Part shown: in pieces, positions 8,120 to 17,474 of the stretch
Layout of the letters: the number at the start of each line of letters is the position of its first letter
How positions within the stretch are numbered: the stretch's first letter is position 1
Assembly: GCA_001797285.1 (NCBI GenBank)
Contig: MGOZ01000039.1
Coordinates: 1-39,869 of the forward strand
DNA: 39,869 nt
Direction of reading: 5' to 3'
From: Coxiella sp. RIFCSPHIGHO2_12_FULL_42_15
GTDB lineage: Bacteria > Pseudomonadota > Gammaproteobacteria > Coxiellales > Coxiellaceae
Program-made: the position numbers and the translations under genes
Notes under the pieces: generated by a model
What the model was told of the DNA's origin: nothing
The model's database searches: none
The model's input: only the letters and a program-made list of their open reading frames with translations

Positions 8120-8153
8120 CCAGGTTACACCTCGTGTGACCTGGTTTTTTTTT
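8120..8153 (+). terminator. Rho-independent terminator of the barrel gene
   Basis: An 11-bp stem (CCAGGTTACAC / GTGTGACCTGG, one G-U pair) with a 3-base loop is followed by nine T residues. It lies 17 bases past the stop codon and separates this gene from the convergent valS. Confidence 0.92.
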
Positions 8154-8169
8154 GAAAAGGGTGTGACTT

Positions 8170-10932
8170 TCATAATTTTTCGATGTTGATGTACTGCTCG
8201 CGTAATTTTTTCAACGTCAATTTTGTTTGTTCTAAGCGTTTTTTTTCTTTACTGACAATTTCTTCCGGTGCTTTATTGATATAGTTAGCATTATTTAATT
8301 TTTGACTCGACTTTTCAAATTCTTTCTCGAGTTTTTCAATTTCTTTGTTGAGACGTGACAATTCCGCATTTTTATCGATAAGGTCGGTGAGAGGAATATG
8401 GATTTCTAGCGTTCCAATCAGGCATGTTGCCGTAGCCTGCAAGTTTTCATCGGGTTTAGCCCAACCAATGTCGCTGACTTTGGCGAGGGTTTTAATATAG
8501 TAGTCGAAAGAAGCAATCTGCTCGTGTTCTTTTTTGCTGCCTTTGTTAAAAATCACTGGAATTCGCTTGCCGGGATTAATATTCATTTCGGCTCGAATCG
8601 TGCGAATAGCGATAATAATTTTCTTGAGCCACGCGATCGATTTATTGGCCGTTTTATCGATTTGGTCACTTTGGAATTGGGGAAAGGATGCGACCATGAT
8701 AGAAACACCGCTTTGATCAACCAAAGGCGCGACCTTTTGCCAAATTTCTTCTGTGATAAATGGCATGAGGGGGTGTAATAAGCGGAGTAATTTTTCCAAT
8801 ACTTCTAATATCGTTAAACGTGTGCCACGCAGTGTTGCTGCGCCCGTTTCGTGACGAGTTAAATCACACTTAGCAAATTCAAGATACCAATCGCAATATT
8901 CGTTCCAGGTAAATTCATAGAGCATTTGGGCTAATAAATCAAAACGGTATTGCTCGAAATATTGATGCGTTTGCTCAATGATATTTTGTAAGTGTGAACG
9001 TATCCATCGATCGGCCGTACTGAATTGCAACGCTTTATGGTCATTCATATCATGGCCTTGGGTGTTCATCATGGCGTAACGTGCGGCATTCCACAACTTA
9101 TTACAAAAATGGCGATAACCTTCTACGCGTCCCAGATCAAAATTAATATCGCGACCGTTGGTGGCTAAGGCACAAAAAGTAAAGCGCAATGCATCTGTAC
9201 CGTGTTCAGCAATGCCTTCGGGGAATTCTTGCGCGGTCATTTTTTCGATAGCGTTAGCCAGTTGGGGTTGCATTAATCCGCTAGTGCGTTTTTCAATTAA
9301 GGTTTTTAAGTCGATGCCGTCGATAATATCAATAGGGTCTAAAACATTTCCTTTCGTTTTCGACATTTTTTTGCCGTGGCTATCGCGAATTAAACCCGTG
9401 ATGTAAACTTCTTTGAAGGGAATTTTTCCCGTGAGTTTAAGACTCATCATCACCATACGGGCTACCCAGAAAAAGATAATGTCAAAACCGGTGATTAACA
9501 CATGGGTGGGATAAAATGTTTTTAGGTCAGTGGTTTTTTCCGGCCAACCGAGCGTTGCAAATGGCCATAAACTTGCAGAAAACCACGTGTCAAGAACATC
9601 CGTATCTTGAGTCAGTTTAATATCAGATGCGATATGATGACGCTCCCGCGCATCTAACTCATTAAAGCCGACGTAGCTGTGACCACAATCATCATACCAA
9701 ACGGGGATGCGATGTCCCCACCACAATTGTCGGCTGATGCACCAATCTTGAATGCCTTCTAACCATTGGCAATACGTTTTACTCCAATTTTCAGGGATGA
9801 ATTTGACATCCCCATTATTGACGGCATTCAATGCCGGTTCAGCGAGTGATTTCATTTTTACGAACCATTGATGCGTCAGGTAGGGTTCAACCGTAACGCC
9901 TGAGCGATCGCCTTTGGGTACGTTGAGACGGTGGGGTTCTGTTTTTTCAAGCAGCCCCTGTGCTTGTAAATCTTTAACGATATGTTCTCGTGCAACGTAA
10001 CGATCTAAGCCTTGATAGCGTTTGGGCGCATTTTCGTTAATTTTGGCATCGGGTGTAAGAATGTTGATCATTGGGAGATCGTGACGCTTGCCTATTTCAT
10101 AGTCATTGAAATCATGTGCGGGTGTGATTTTAACGCAACCCGTTCCAAATGTTGGCTCAACCGATTTATCCGCAATAATAGGGATAATTCTATCTGTTAA
10201 TGGCAAACGAATTTGCTTGCCAATGAGCTTTTTATAGCGTTCATCTTCAGGGTGAACGGCAACAGCCGTATCGCCTAACAGGGTCTCTGGACGAGTGGTC
10301 GCAACAATTAAATAGCTGTCATGATTGATCAACGGATAACGGATATGCCATAAATGGCCATCGACTTCTTCCGTTTCGACTTCAAGGTCAGAGATAGCGG
10401 TGTGTAAAGCAGGGTCCCAATTAACCAGTTTTTGTCCGCGGTAAATTAAACCGTCATTGTACAAACGAATGAACGCCTCATAAGTAGCACGGGATATCAT
10501 TTCATCCATCGTAAATCGAGCTCGATTCCAGTCCATGGAAGTGCCGAGGCGTTTCATTTGCTCCGAGATGCAGTTGCCGGAAATTTCTTTCCATTTCCAA
10601 ACTTCATCCACAAAGGCGTCACGACCCAGTTCGAGCCGGCCTTTGCCTTTGGTTTTTAATTGACGCTCAACCACCATTTGCGTTGCAATTCCGGCGTGGT
10701 CTGTACCTCCTTGCCATAAGGTCGCATGCTTTTGCATACGATGATAACGGATAAGTGCATCCATGAGAGTTTGTTGAAAGCCATGCCCCATGTGCAAGGT
10801 TCCCGTCACATTGGGTGGGGGCAGCATGATGCAATAAGGTTGGCCCTTTGTTTGTGTTTGAGCCAGCTTTTCTTTTTCCCACTGTTGAATCCAGTGTTGT
10901 TCAATATCGCTTGGTTTGTAGGTCTTATCCAT
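8170..10932 (-). CDS. valS: Valyl-tRNA synthetase
   Basis: A 920-residue class Ia synthetase charging tRNA-Val in the cytoplasm. The HIGH motif is HMGH at residues 47-50 ([13 protein letters not shown]). The CP1 editing domain follows ([36 protein letters not shown]). The KMSKS loop near residue 521 reads KMSKT ([14 protein letters not shown]). The anticodon-binding domain follows, and the last 60 residues form the tRNA-binding coiled coil typical of ValRS. The start [14 protein letters not shown] matches the family better than an ATG 11 codons upstream; neither has a strong ribosome-binding site. Length is normal. It is divergent from lptF across a 181-bp inserted element. Confidence 0.96.
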   Translation of the reverse strand: MDKTYKPSDIEQHWIQQWEKEKLAQTQTKGQPYCIMLPPPNVTGTLHMGHGFQQTLMDALIRYHRMQKHATLWQGGTDHAGIATQMVVERQLKTKGKGRLELGRDAFVDEVWKWKEISGNCISEQMKRLGTSMDWNRARFTMDEMISRATYEAFIRLYNDGLIYRGQKLVNWDPALHTAISDLEVETEEVDGHLWHIRYPLINHDSYLIVATTRPETLLGDTAVAVHPEDERYKKLIGKQIRLPLTDRIIPIIADKSVEPTFGTGCVKITPAHDFNDYEIGKRHDLPMINILTPDAKINENAPKRYQGLDRYVAREHIVKDLQAQGLLEKTEPHRLNVPKGDRSGVTVEPYLTHQWFVKMKSLAEPALNAVNNGDVKFIPENWSKTYCQWLEGIQDWCISRQLWWGHRIPVWYDDCGHSYVGFNELDARERHHIASDIKLTQDTDVLDTWFSASLWPFATLGWPEKTTDLKTFYPTHVLITGFDIIFFWVARMVMMSLKLTGKIPFKEVYITGLIRDSHGKKMSKTKGNVLDPIDIIDGIDLKTLIEKRTSGLMQPQLANAIEKMTAQEFPEGIAEHGTDALRFTFCALATNGRDINFDLGRVEGYRHFCNKLWNAARYAMMNTQGHDMNDHKALQFSTADRWIRSHLQNIIEQTHQYFEQYRFDLLAQMLYEFTWNEYCDWYLEFAKCDLTRHETGAATLRGTRLTILEVLEKLLRLLHPLMPFITEEIWQKVAPLVDQSGVSIMVASFPQFQSDQIDKTANKSIAWLKKIIIAIRTIRAEMNINPGKRIPVIFNKGSKKEHEQIASFDYYIKTLAKVSDIGWAKPDENLQATATCLIGTLEIHIPLTDLIDKNAELSRLNKEIEKLEKEFEKSSQKLNNANYINKAPEEIVSKEKKRLEQTKLTLKKLREQYINIEKL

Positions 10933-10977
10933 TTCTGTACCATTTATAGTCTGAATGAGCGTCATCGGCGCGCCGTT

Positions 10978-11158
10978 CAGGAATTCCCCATCTTTCGATG
11001 GGGAATTCCTTCCCTTTCATTGACGCGGGCTGCAGGGGACCTGCATCCTCGCGATCAAGGGGGAGCGCGCAAAGCTCCCTCTGGATAATCCCCCACTGTT
11101 TCAATCTTTTGTTTTCTCAAACAATAAGTTGCTAGATAATGAACTCGGGGAATTGCTG
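10978..11158 (+). mobile_element. 181-bp MITE-like element, copy A
   Basis: The element starts CAGGAATTCC and ends GGAATTGCTG, an imperfect 10-bp terminal inverted repeat. It is bounded by a perfect 9-bp direct repeat, CGCGCCGTT (10969-10977 and 11159-11167), the mark of a target duplication. Inside are a perfect hairpin (GGAATTCCCCATC / GATGGGGAATTCC) and a second stem near 11070. There is no open frame of note, so it is non-autonomous. A near-identical copy of the same length lies inverted at 26790-26970. It sits between the divergent starts of valS and lptF. CAG ends with a duplication near 9 bp might suit an ISAs1-like transposase, but that is uncertain. Confidence 0.88.
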
Positions 11159-11190
11159 CGCGCCGTTATTAGATTAGCGGGATTCGCAGG

Positions 11191-11218
11191 TTGATGCTAA
11201 AATTTTTTGATTTATGGT
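11191..11218 (+). promoter_or_regulatory. Possible lptFG promoter
   Basis: TTGATG and TATGGT are spaced by 16 bases, about 48 bases before the preferred GTG start of lptF. The match is moderate. It lies outside the 181-bp element, so it would have been present before the insertion. Confidence 0.35.
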
Positions 11219-11265
11219 GAAACCACGAGTCGCCGATATTTTTCCATAAAAGGTTAGGTTTGTCA

Positions 11266-12384
11266 GTGATTATTTTTCGGTATTTAGCTAAAGAAATTTT
11301 AAGTGCTGTTTTTGCGACCGCTATGGTGCTGATGATGGTTTTCGTGGCCAATCAATTTATTCATTACTTGAATGATGCGGCCAGCGGAAAATTAACGGTA
11401 CACGCAGTAGTTATGGTGACGGTCGTGCAGGTTCCTATGCTGATGGGATATATCTTACCGATGAGTTTGTTTCTTGCTATTTTGCTTACGTTGGGACGTT
11501 TATGTGTCGACCATGAAATGATGGTATTGTCCTCGTGTGGCGTGAGTAAAGCGCAAATCGTGCAAATGGTGATGATTATTGCGTTGGCGGTGTGCATTTT
11601 GGATGGCTGGTTAATGTTGGTGGTTGAGCCACTCATGTTTCGCTATCGTACGGAAATTGTGACGCATTCGGTTGAATCCGCCACATTAAAAAAAGTATTA
11701 CCGGGTCGCTTTCAAACGCTTGGGAGTGATAACCAAGTTCTCTATGTCAGTAAAGCGACGAAATCTAAAAATGAATTTCACGATGTGTTTGTTGCGATGA
11801 AAGGAAATTCGCAGGATGCGAAAACTGAAGCTTATCAATGGGATTTATTGTCAAGTGATTCTGTTGTTGAAAAACAAGTGCCGAATAATGGAGAGTTTTT
11901 TATTTTTAATCATGGTTATCGTTACTCTGGAATTCCGGGTGATCAAGATTATCAGGTGATGCAGTTTGGTGAATATTGGGTACGATTACCGGTACCAAAA
12001 ATTTCGATGGAAGGACGTTATTCGGCAATGTCAACGCGAGCACTCATGGCGACATATTCGCACGACAATCGCTCTGTCGCTGAGTTACAATGGCGTGTGG
12101 TAAATGTGCTTGCAACGCTGGTTTTTGCTTTATTGGCGGTTCCTTTAAGTGAGGTTAATCCACGCAAAGGAAAATTCGCGCAAATGCTACCCGCTATTTT
12201 GATTTATGTCGCCTATGCCAATATGATGTTTGTTGGAAAATCGTGGATTCAAGAAAATAAAATCAGTCCCGAAATTGGATTATGGTGGGTGCTCATGATT
12301 ATTCTATTACTCGCGGGATTTTTGTTTAGTTGTCAAAGCAGCCAATGGCACCGCTTACGATATCGAAAAAAGGCAGTGCGATGA
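11266..12384 (+). CDS. lptF: LPS export permease LptF
   Basis: A 372-residue inner-membrane component of the LptB2FG transporter, which extracts lipopolysaccharide and feeds it to LptC and the Lpt bridge. It starts MIIFRYLAKEILSA, matching the family N-terminus. Three helices lie before residue 130, a large periplasmic beta-jellyroll domain spans about 130-265, and three helices end the protein. GTG 11266 is chosen because it aligns with known LptF starts and AGG lies 7 bases upstream; TTG 11260 is an alternative. The stop overlaps the lptG start by four bases (ATGA), indicating translational coupling. Confidence 0.94.
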   Translation: MIIFRYLAKEILSAVFATAMVLMMVFVANQFIHYLNDAASGKLTVHAVVMVTVVQVPMLMGYILPMSLFLAILLTLGRLCVDHEMMVLSSCGVSKAQIVQMVMIIALAVCILDGWLMLVVEPLMFRYRTEIVTHSVESATLKKVLPGRFQTLGSDNQVLYVSKATKSKNEFHDVFVAMKGNSQDAKTEAYQWDLLSSDSVVEKQVPNNGEFFIFNHGYRYSGIPGDQDYQVMQFGEYWVRLPVPKISMEGRYSAMSTRALMATYSHDNRSVAELQWRVVNVLATLVFALLAVPLSEVNPRKGKFAQMLPAILIYVAYANMMFVGKSWIQENKISPEIGLWWVLMIILLLAGFLFSCQSSQWHRLRYRKKAVR

Positions 12385-13439
12385 AGTATCTTAATCGGTA
12401 TCTGGCAATCCATGTTATTTTTGCAACATTCGTGGTGTTGGCTGTTTTAGCGGGCATTGAAAGTTTCATGTTATTTTTTGGTGAAATGAATGAGTTGGGT
12501 AAAGCGGCTTATCAAGTTGATAAAGTGGTGGCGTATGTAGTGATGCAGTTGCCTTTTCAGCTCTATCAATTATTTCCAATGGCTGGATTTTTAGGTTGTT
12601 TAATTGGTTTAGGACGATTGCAAGCCAGCAGTGAATTAGTGGTCATGAGAGCGAGTGGTGTTTCTATTGTGGGCGTATCTGTTTCAGTTATTAAAGCGGC
12701 ATTGCTGATGATTTTAGTCATGACGTTAATGGGTGAGGGTGTAGCGCCACAATTACAGATGTACGCCGAGCATATGAAAGCAAAAGCGCTTGGCAAAGAA
12801 AAAAATTATACGAGTTTGGGTGGTATTTGGCTCAGAAATCACAATGAATTTATTCACATCAGTCAACTGAATTCAGCCGATCGTGCAAATGCAATTAGTA
12901 CGTTTATGTTGAATCAACATCACTTGTTGCAATCGCGTTTTGCGCAATACGCCGATAAAAAAGGAAAAAATTGGCAAATGCAAAATGTGCAACAAACGGA
13001 CTTCACGCCATCATTCGTTTTAGCGCAGACCATGGCGCAGGCGAGTTTACAGGCTGAATTTGATCCTGTTTTATTGTCACTCGGTCAAACCAGTGTGGAT
13101 CAGTTGTCGGTAAAAGGTTTGTATCAATCCATTAAATATCGACAAGAAGCTAAGCTCGATGTCGAGCAATATCGTTATGTTTTTTGGAGTCGAATTTTTC
13201 AACCGTTGGTGGCGGTTGTCATGATTTGTTTGGGAGTGCCATTCATCTTTGTGACACCGCGCAGTCAAAGTGCAGGCTTGAGAGTTTTAATGGGGATTAT
13301 TATCGGTTTTGCTTTTTATACATTGAACCAATTTTTGGGTCCTTTGGCAGTGGTTTATCAAATTCCGCCCTCGATTGCGGCGGTGATTCCCATCATGATA
13401 TTTACCATCGCGAGTGCTGTGCTGTTCCGGTGTATTTAG
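12381..13439 (+). CDS. lptG: LPS export permease LptG
   Basis: A 352-residue partner of LptF in the LptB2FG complex. It begins MKYLNRYLAIHVIFATFVVL and has the same 3 + 3 helix layout around a periplasmic jellyroll (about 125-255). The coupling-helix region LGRLQASSELVVMRASGVS faces the ATPase LptB. The start is fixed by the ATGA overlap with lptF, whose last codon and stop supply it. Length is close to the usual 355-360. Its end is 21 bases from the end of the convergent MFS gene, with no obvious terminator between. Confidence 0.95.
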   Translation: MKYLNRYLAIHVIFATFVVLAVLAGIESFMLFFGEMNELGKAAYQVDKVVAYVVMQLPFQLYQLFPMAGFLGCLIGLGRLQASSELVVMRASGVSIVGVSVSVIKAALLMILVMTLMGEGVAPQLQMYAEHMKAKALGKEKNYTSLGGIWLRNHNEFIHISQLNSADRANAISTFMLNQHHLLQSRFAQYADKKGKNWQMQNVQQTDFTPSFVLAQTMAQASLQAEFDPVLLSLGQTSVDQLSVKGLYQSIKYRQEAKLDVEQYRYVFWSRIFQPLVAVVMICLGVPFIFVTPRSQSAGLRVLMGIIIGFAFYTLNQFLGPLAVVYQIPPSIAAVIPIMIFTIASAVLFRCI

Positions 13440-13460
13440 TGCTTCAAATTGTCGGGGAGA

Positions 13461-14678
13461 TTATTCTGTAATTAAATGAGTGGTATTTTTAGCTAAAACG
13501 GTGAAATAAGTTATCACACCGAACGTGCCTAAAATAAGATAAGCCATCGCGAGAATCATTACGCCATTTAATGCAATGGCACCCACAACAGCACTGCAAA
13601 AAAAAGCAATGAGCATTTGAAAACTGCCAAACAAAGCGCTGGCCGCGCCGCGTTTATTATAAAACGGCGTGACGGCATATGATGTAGCGCTGATGGTAAT
13701 AAAAGTTTGGCAAAACATCGTTGCAAATACGGCCACTATGATGATGGTCATCGTAACGGAATGTAATGCGATAAAAATGCTGAGCCACACGCCGGCTATT
13801 AAAAGAATAAATAAGCCAATCAACATGGTTTTGTTACTACCGATCATTCGAATAGAAAGTGAATTTGCAATTTTTCCGATTAGATTTCCTGCCCCCATCA
13901 TTGTCGTTATCCACCCATAAAAAACGGGACTTAAATGATATTGTGTTTGAAAGATAAAAGAACTAACGGTGGCATAGATGATGATGGCAGCCAGACCTAT
14001 GCCTGCCAACAACGTGCTCGCAATAAAAATCGCATGCAGTAAAAGGGTTTTATAACTATCATATAAACCTCGTAAGGTGAATGCGTTAGGATTTTGGTGG
14101 TAGTTGGTTTCGGGGCAAAAAAAACCATATAAAAAAAGGGCCAACAATAACGCTAGGCCTAACGTAATAAAATTAGATTGCCATCCAAACCATTGCTGTA
14201 AATAGCCACCCATCATGGGAGCGAAAAGAGGGCTAAAACTGGTGATTAAACTCAACCATGATCCAATCAGAATAAATCGTATGCCAGTCAACGTATCCGC
14301 GAGAATTGCCCGTGTGAGCCCCGAACAAACCCCCATTCCGATGCCTTGCAATAAACGCATGGCTAAAAAATATTGAATACTTTCCGAAAAAACACTGGCA
14401 AATGAAGCAAAGGCACCCAGCGCTAAACCGAAGATGACAATAGGGCGTCGACCGTATTTATCTGATAGTGGACCATAAAATAAAATGCTGCTTGCAATAC
14501 CGAACAAAAATAAGGATACGGATTGTTGCATGTGTTCTTGGTTGGTGTGCAAATCCCTCATGATGTACGGCAAGGAGGCTAAATGGATATCGATCCCAAG
14601 GCCGCCACAAACAGCAATAAGGAGATTAATAGCGAGGATTTTTATTTCGGTGCGTGTGAGTTTTTGTGTGCTTTCCAT
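13461..14678 (-). CDS. MFS transporter, Bcr/CflA-like
   Basis: A 12-helix major facilitator superfamily protein of about 405 residues in the inner membrane. Family marks are D-I-H-L-A-S-L-P-Y-I in the first helix (the D-x-Y-L-P-A-L-P pattern of Bcr/CflA drug transporters), motif A GPLSDKYGRRP between helices 2 and 3, and RLLQGIGMGVCSG in helix 4. It probably exports a drug or metabolite by proton antiport; the substrate is unknown. ATG 14678 has AGGG 8 bases upstream; ATG 14702, directly after a run of six G, is the alternative. It lies 56 bases downstream of minE on the same strand and might be read through from it. Confidence 0.85.
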   Translation of the reverse strand: MESTQKLTRTEIKILAINLLIAVCGGLGIDIHLASLPYIMRDLHTNQEHMQQSVSLFLFGIASSILFYGPLSDKYGRRPIVIFGLALGAFASFASVFSESIQYFLAMRLLQGIGMGVCSGLTRAILADTLTGIRFILIGSWLSLITSFSPLFAPMMGGYLQQWFGWQSNFITLGLALLLALFLYGFFCPETNYHQNPNAFTLRGLYDSYKTLLLHAIFIASTLLAGIGLAAIIIYATVSSFIFQTQYHLSPVFYGWITTMMGAGNLIGKIANSLSIRMIGSNKTMLIGLFILLIAGVWLSIFIALHSVTMTIIIVAVFATMFCQTFITISATSYAVTPFYNKRGAASALFGSFQMLIAFFCSAVVGAIALNGVMILAMAYLILGTFGVITYFTVLAKNTTHLITE

Positions 14679-14734
14679 GCCATTAACCCTATCAATTGAC
14701 ATCCCCCCTACGAATTTTTTGTCGTATACAGAGG

Positions 14735-14992
14735 TTACTCAACCAGGACCGCATCTGGTAATTGTACATTAAGCTCTAAAATAGAGTTATTTTGATTGCA
14801 ATGGAAGTCAACTTTAACGGTATTAATATCAACGTTGGTGTAGCGCGCCACAACATCGAGAATTTCTTTGCGTAACATCGGCAAATAATCAGGGCTGCTG
14901 GATTCGGCCCGTTGTTGTGCAATGATAATCTGCAAACGCCCCTTCGCAACATTTGCTGACTTCTTGCGTTTAAAGTAGTCGATGACATTCAT
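14735..14992 (-). CDS. minE: Cell division topological factor MinE
   Basis: An 85-residue protein that stimulates MinD ATPase and drives pole-to-pole oscillation. The N-terminal membrane/MinD-contact helix (MNVIDYFKRKKSANVAKGRL, then QIIIAQQR) and the C-terminal topological-specificity domain (LRKEILDVVARY, VDFHCNQNNSILELNVQLPD) are both clear. Its ATG overlaps the minD stop by four bases, so the two are translationally coupled. Length is typical. Confidence 0.96.
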   Translation of the reverse strand: MNVIDYFKRKKSANVAKGRLQIIIAQQRAESSSPDYLPMLRKEILDVVARYTNVDINTVKVDFHCNQNNSILELNVQLPDAVLVE

Positions 14993-15810
14993 GATACCAA
15001 TTCCTTTTGGTTGCCAAAGAGTCGTTTGAAAAATCCTTTGGATTTTGCCGCGTCGGCGTTGTGAATGCCTTCTCCTAGAAAAGTATTCACGAGAGCGCGA
15101 TAGGCGGCGCCAGCATCGCTTTTGTTGTCACGAACGACAGGGATGCCGCGATTTGAAGCGTTTAATACGGCTTTGGATTCCGGAATAATACCCAGTAAAG
15201 GCACACCCAACAATTCTTTGATGTCATCAATGCTGAGCATGTCGCCAGACGCTACTCGTTTTGGTGCATAGCGCGTGATAATGAGGTGTTCTTCAATCGG
15301 TTCACCTTTTTCTGCACGAGCGGTTTTGCTGGAGAGTAACCCTAAGATTCGATCAGAATCACGGACGGAAGAAACCTCAGGATTGGTGACAATGAGCGCG
15401 CAATCGGCAAAATACATGGCGAGAAGAGCGCCTTTTTCAATTCCTGCGGGGGAGTCACAAATAATAAAATCGAATTCTTGTTTTAATTCCGATAATATTT
15501 TTTCAATGCCTTCGGTGGTAAGGGCATCTTTATCACGCGTTTGTGAAGCAGCCAAAACAAAAAGATTTTCGATGTTTTTATCGCGGATCAAGGCTTGTTT
15601 TAGATTCGCTTCACCGGAGATGACATTGACGATGTCGTAGACTACGCGGCGCTCACAGCCCATCACAAGGTCTAAATTACGTAGGCCGATATCAAAATCA
15701 ATAACGACAGTTTTAAATCCCCTTAAAGCGAGCCCTGTCGAGAACGAAGCGCTGGTTGTTGTCTTTCCGACCCCACCTTTTCCCGATGTGACGACGATTA
15801 TTTTGGCCAC
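14989..15810 (-). CDS. minD: Septum-site ATPase MinD
   Basis: A 273-residue membrane-associated ATPase that recruits MinC and oscillates with MinE to keep the Z-ring at mid-cell. The deviant Walker A motif KGGVGKTT is at residues 11-18, with D-F-D-I-G-L-R-N-L-D and CDSPAGIE following. The C-terminal amphipathic membrane-targeting helix (SKGFFKRLFGNQK) is intact. The start codon is GTG with AAGGGAG six bases upstream. It follows minC by 14 bases and overlaps minE by 4. Confidence 0.97.
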   Translation of the reverse strand: MAKIIVVTSGKGGVGKTTTSASFSTGLALRGFKTVVIDFDIGLRNLDLVMGCERRVVYDIVNVISGEANLKQALIRDKNIENLFVLAASQTRDKDALTTEGIEKILSELKQEFDFIICDSPAGIEKGALLAMYFADCALIVTNPEVSSVRDSDRILGLLSSKTARAEKGEPIEEHLIITRYAPKRVASGDMLSIDDIKELLGVPLLGIIPESKAVLNASNRGIPVVRDNKSDAGAAYRALVNTFLGEGIHNADAAKSKGFFKRLFGNQKELVS

Positions 15811-15824
15811 TTTTATCTCCCTTT

Positions 15825-16529
15825 TTAAATAGTAGTAATTTGTAGTTTTTCATTTTCCAGATAAATTTGGATCATGCCATTGCCTGGTATCGTTGGTACG
15901 GCTAATTTTTCATTGATTTGATAATAGCCCGCAATGGCGATTAATTCTGCTTCCAGTGATTTGCAGAAAATACGGGCATTGTTATCCCCATTAATACCGG
16001 CAAGGGCTCTTCCTCGTAAAGGACCATGAACATGAATATTTCCATCGGCAAAACATTCAGCGCCAGGATTGACGGCGGCTAAAATAATCAAATCGCCTCC
16101 CTTGGCATAGACTTGTGTGCCCGCTCTGATGGGTTTTGTGATGATTTTTGTCAGGGATTGATGGCTTTTTGTCGTGGCAACGGGTGTTGTGGCCGATTTT
16201 TCCTCTTTAAAAGAAGATTTTTTTAAAATGGCCAGACCCTGTTGCTGGGCTTTTTGTTCTATCTCTTTTTCAATACCACGGATTGCAACGGGAATCAGTT
16301 GGTGATTTCTAAAAGTAGACAGCAGGCCTTCAATATCGAGTTCATGCTGTGTTTTCAACTCGGAGAGATCAATCAATACGGGGGCCTGTTGAAAATACTT
16401 GGGCGCTTTATGGATGGTTTTGATCAGTTGTGATTGAATGCCATCGATGTTATGTTGAGTGAGCTTAATCACGGTTAATGGGATAAAATCAGCTTTGAGT
16501 TGAAAAAAATCATCCTGTGTCGAGTCCAT
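15825..16529 (-). CDS. minC: Septum-site inhibitor MinC
   Basis: A 234-residue inhibitor of FtsZ assembly, delivered to the poles by MinD. The N-terminal FtsZ-binding domain spans about 1-105. A Thr/Lys-rich linker follows. The C-terminal beta-helix for dimerisation and MinD binding begins near 130 and shows R-A-G-T-Q-V-Y-A, ADGNIHVHGPLRGRALAG and LEAELIAIAGYY. It is the first gene of minCDE. The upstream region on its strand is repeat-derived, and no clear promoter was found there. Confidence 0.94.
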   Translation of the reverse strand: MDSTQDDFFQLKADFIPLTVIKLTQHNIDGIQSQLIKTIHKAPKYFQQAPVLIDLSELKTQHELDIEGLLSTFRNHQLIPVAIRGIEKEIEQKAQQQGLAILKKSSFKEEKSATTPVATTKSHQSLTKIITKPIRAGTQVYAKGGDLIILAAVNPGAECFADGNIHVHGPLRGRALAGINGDNNARIFCKSLEAELIAIAGYYQINEKLAVPTIPGNGMIQIYLENEKLQITTI

Positions 16530-16593
16530 GTTTAATTTCTCAAGTCGTACTGGTTTAAGTTAATAGGGGTGTCGCCTTGCATTGATGTAACGG

Positions 16594-16632
16594 GTGCCTA
16601 CTCCAGGTTCGCGGGTCCTGCCGCTTGCCATC
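16594..16632. repeat. 39-bp inverted repeat, left arm
   Basis: This 39-base stretch (GTGCCTACTCCAGGTTCGCG onward to CTTGCCATC) matches 38 of 39 bases of the reverse complement of 17357-17395. The two arms enclose a compound repeat and the thioesterase gene, about 720 bases. Confidence 0.8.
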
Positions 16633-16755
16633 TCGCTGCGCGGCAAGATCTCTGGCTCGCGTCACCCGCTTTGCAGCAGATACATGAATCTGAGGTTACA
16701 CTCATTAATAGCGTCCAGCATAGCATTTACTGTAGAAAAATGCCACATGGTCTTC

Positions 16756-16912
16756 TTTAACTTGATTCCCCGCGGCTTGCCGCGGGACTTTTCGCGTGGG
16801 GTTTCCAAAGGGGAGCGAGCGTTCGCTCCCCTTGGTCGCCGTCCGCGAGGGTTTCCCGAGCAGGCGAAATTATTACAGGAAAAATCCCCGTGGCTTGCCA
16901 CGGGGATTTTTA
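16756..16912 (+). repeat. Compound hairpin repeat, copy 1 (subtype GCGGC/GTGGC)
   Basis: A 157-bp structured repeat. In order: hairpin CCCCGCGGC/GCCGCGGG, a second hairpin around GGGGAGCGAGCGTTCGCTCC, the conserved single-stranded core GGTCGCCGTCCGCGAGGGTT plus TCCCGAGCAGGCGAAATT, and a final palindrome AAAAATCCCCGTGGC/GCCACGGGGATTTTT. That palindrome could terminate transcription in both directions. Copies are at 30337 (same subtype, inverted), 19626 and 28629. No terminal direct repeat is seen. It lies between divergent minC and the thioesterase gene. Confidence 0.9.
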
Positions 16913-16927
16913 TTTGCTGCGTTGCGC

Positions 16928-16933
16928 TATAAT
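16928..16933 (+). promoter_or_regulatory. -10 box before the thioesterase gene
   Basis: A perfect TATAAT lies 28 bases before ATG 16962, just outside the last hairpin of the compound repeat. The place for a -35 falls in the A/T tail of the repeat (GATTTT), so the repeat appears to form part of the promoter. Confidence 0.45.
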
Positions 16934-16961
16934 TTTTTTTTACTTTGGAAGGGTGTGCTAT

Positions 16962-17351
16962 ATGTCGATAAAAAATTTTGAGCCACGCGGAGAATTAACG
17001 ATTCGTACGTTAGCGATGCCGGCGGATACCAATCCCAATGGAGATATTTTTGGTGGTTGGCTCGTGTCACAAATGGACTTGGCGAGTTCAAGTTTGGCGC
17101 AGAAGGTTGCTAAGCAACGCGTTGTTACGGTTGCCATCAATTCGATGACGTTTCTTTCTCCTGTAAAAGTCGGTGATTTTGTTTGTTGTTATGCCGAGCT
17201 TATTAAAATTAATCGTACGTCCATGGAGATCAATACCCAAGCGTGGGTATTGCGTACACCCGACCAAACACGCCATCAAGTGACGGAAGGCATTTTTACT
17301 TTTGTTGCCATTGATGCTGATGGTCGACCTACACCGGTGAAAAAAGCATAG
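16962..17351 (+). CDS. yciA: Acyl-CoA thioesterase, YciA type
   Basis: A 129-residue hotdog-fold thioesterase that hydrolyses acyl-CoA to free acid and CoA in the cytoplasm. The YciA/BFIT family pattern is clear: G-E-L-T-I-R-T-L-A-M-P-A-D-T-N, then NPNGDIFGGWLVSQMD with the active-site Asp and hotdog helix, and S-M-T-F-L-S-P-V-K-V-G-D-F-V. The ATG is preceded by GGAAGGG at 8 bases. An upstream in-frame extension is translated repeat and is discarded. It is flanked by the two arms of a 39-bp inverted repeat. Confidence 0.92.
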   Translation: MSIKNFEPRGELTIRTLAMPADTNPNGDIFGGWLVSQMDLASSSLAQKVAKQRVVTVAINSMTFLSPVKVGDFVCCYAELIKINRTSMEINTQAWVLRTPDQTRHQVTEGIFTFVAIDADGRPTPVKKA

Positions 17352-17356
17352 GCTGT

Positions 17357-17395
17357 GATGGCAAGCGGCAGGACCCGCGAACATGGAGTAGGCAC
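17357..17395. repeat. 39-bp inverted repeat, right arm
   Basis: This is the reverse complement of 16594-16632 with one mismatch. It begins five bases after the thioesterase stop and lies in the leader of lemA. Confidence 0.8.
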
Positions 17396-17474
17396 GCGTT
17401 GTGATTTGCTGAGATTCTCTGGCTTCTTGTGTTATATTTATCGGTACCCCTATCATTACCCAAAGGTGACCCAT

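Noticed and set aside
8120..8153. Bidirectional terminator also serving valS
   Set aside because: The minus-strand side lacks a T run after the stem, so only the plus-strand reading is supported.
10726..11088. 120-codon plus-strand frame
   Set aside because: It starts antisense to valS and ends within the 181-bp element; its C-terminal part is translated repeat.
15275..15640. 121-codon frame opposite minD
   Set aside because: It is entirely antisense to a highly conserved gene, a typical shadow.
16569..16932. Overlapping frames of 60-112 codons between minC and yciA
   Set aside because: All are translations of the inverted repeat and the compound hairpin repeat; the same peptide fragments recur at the other repeat copies.
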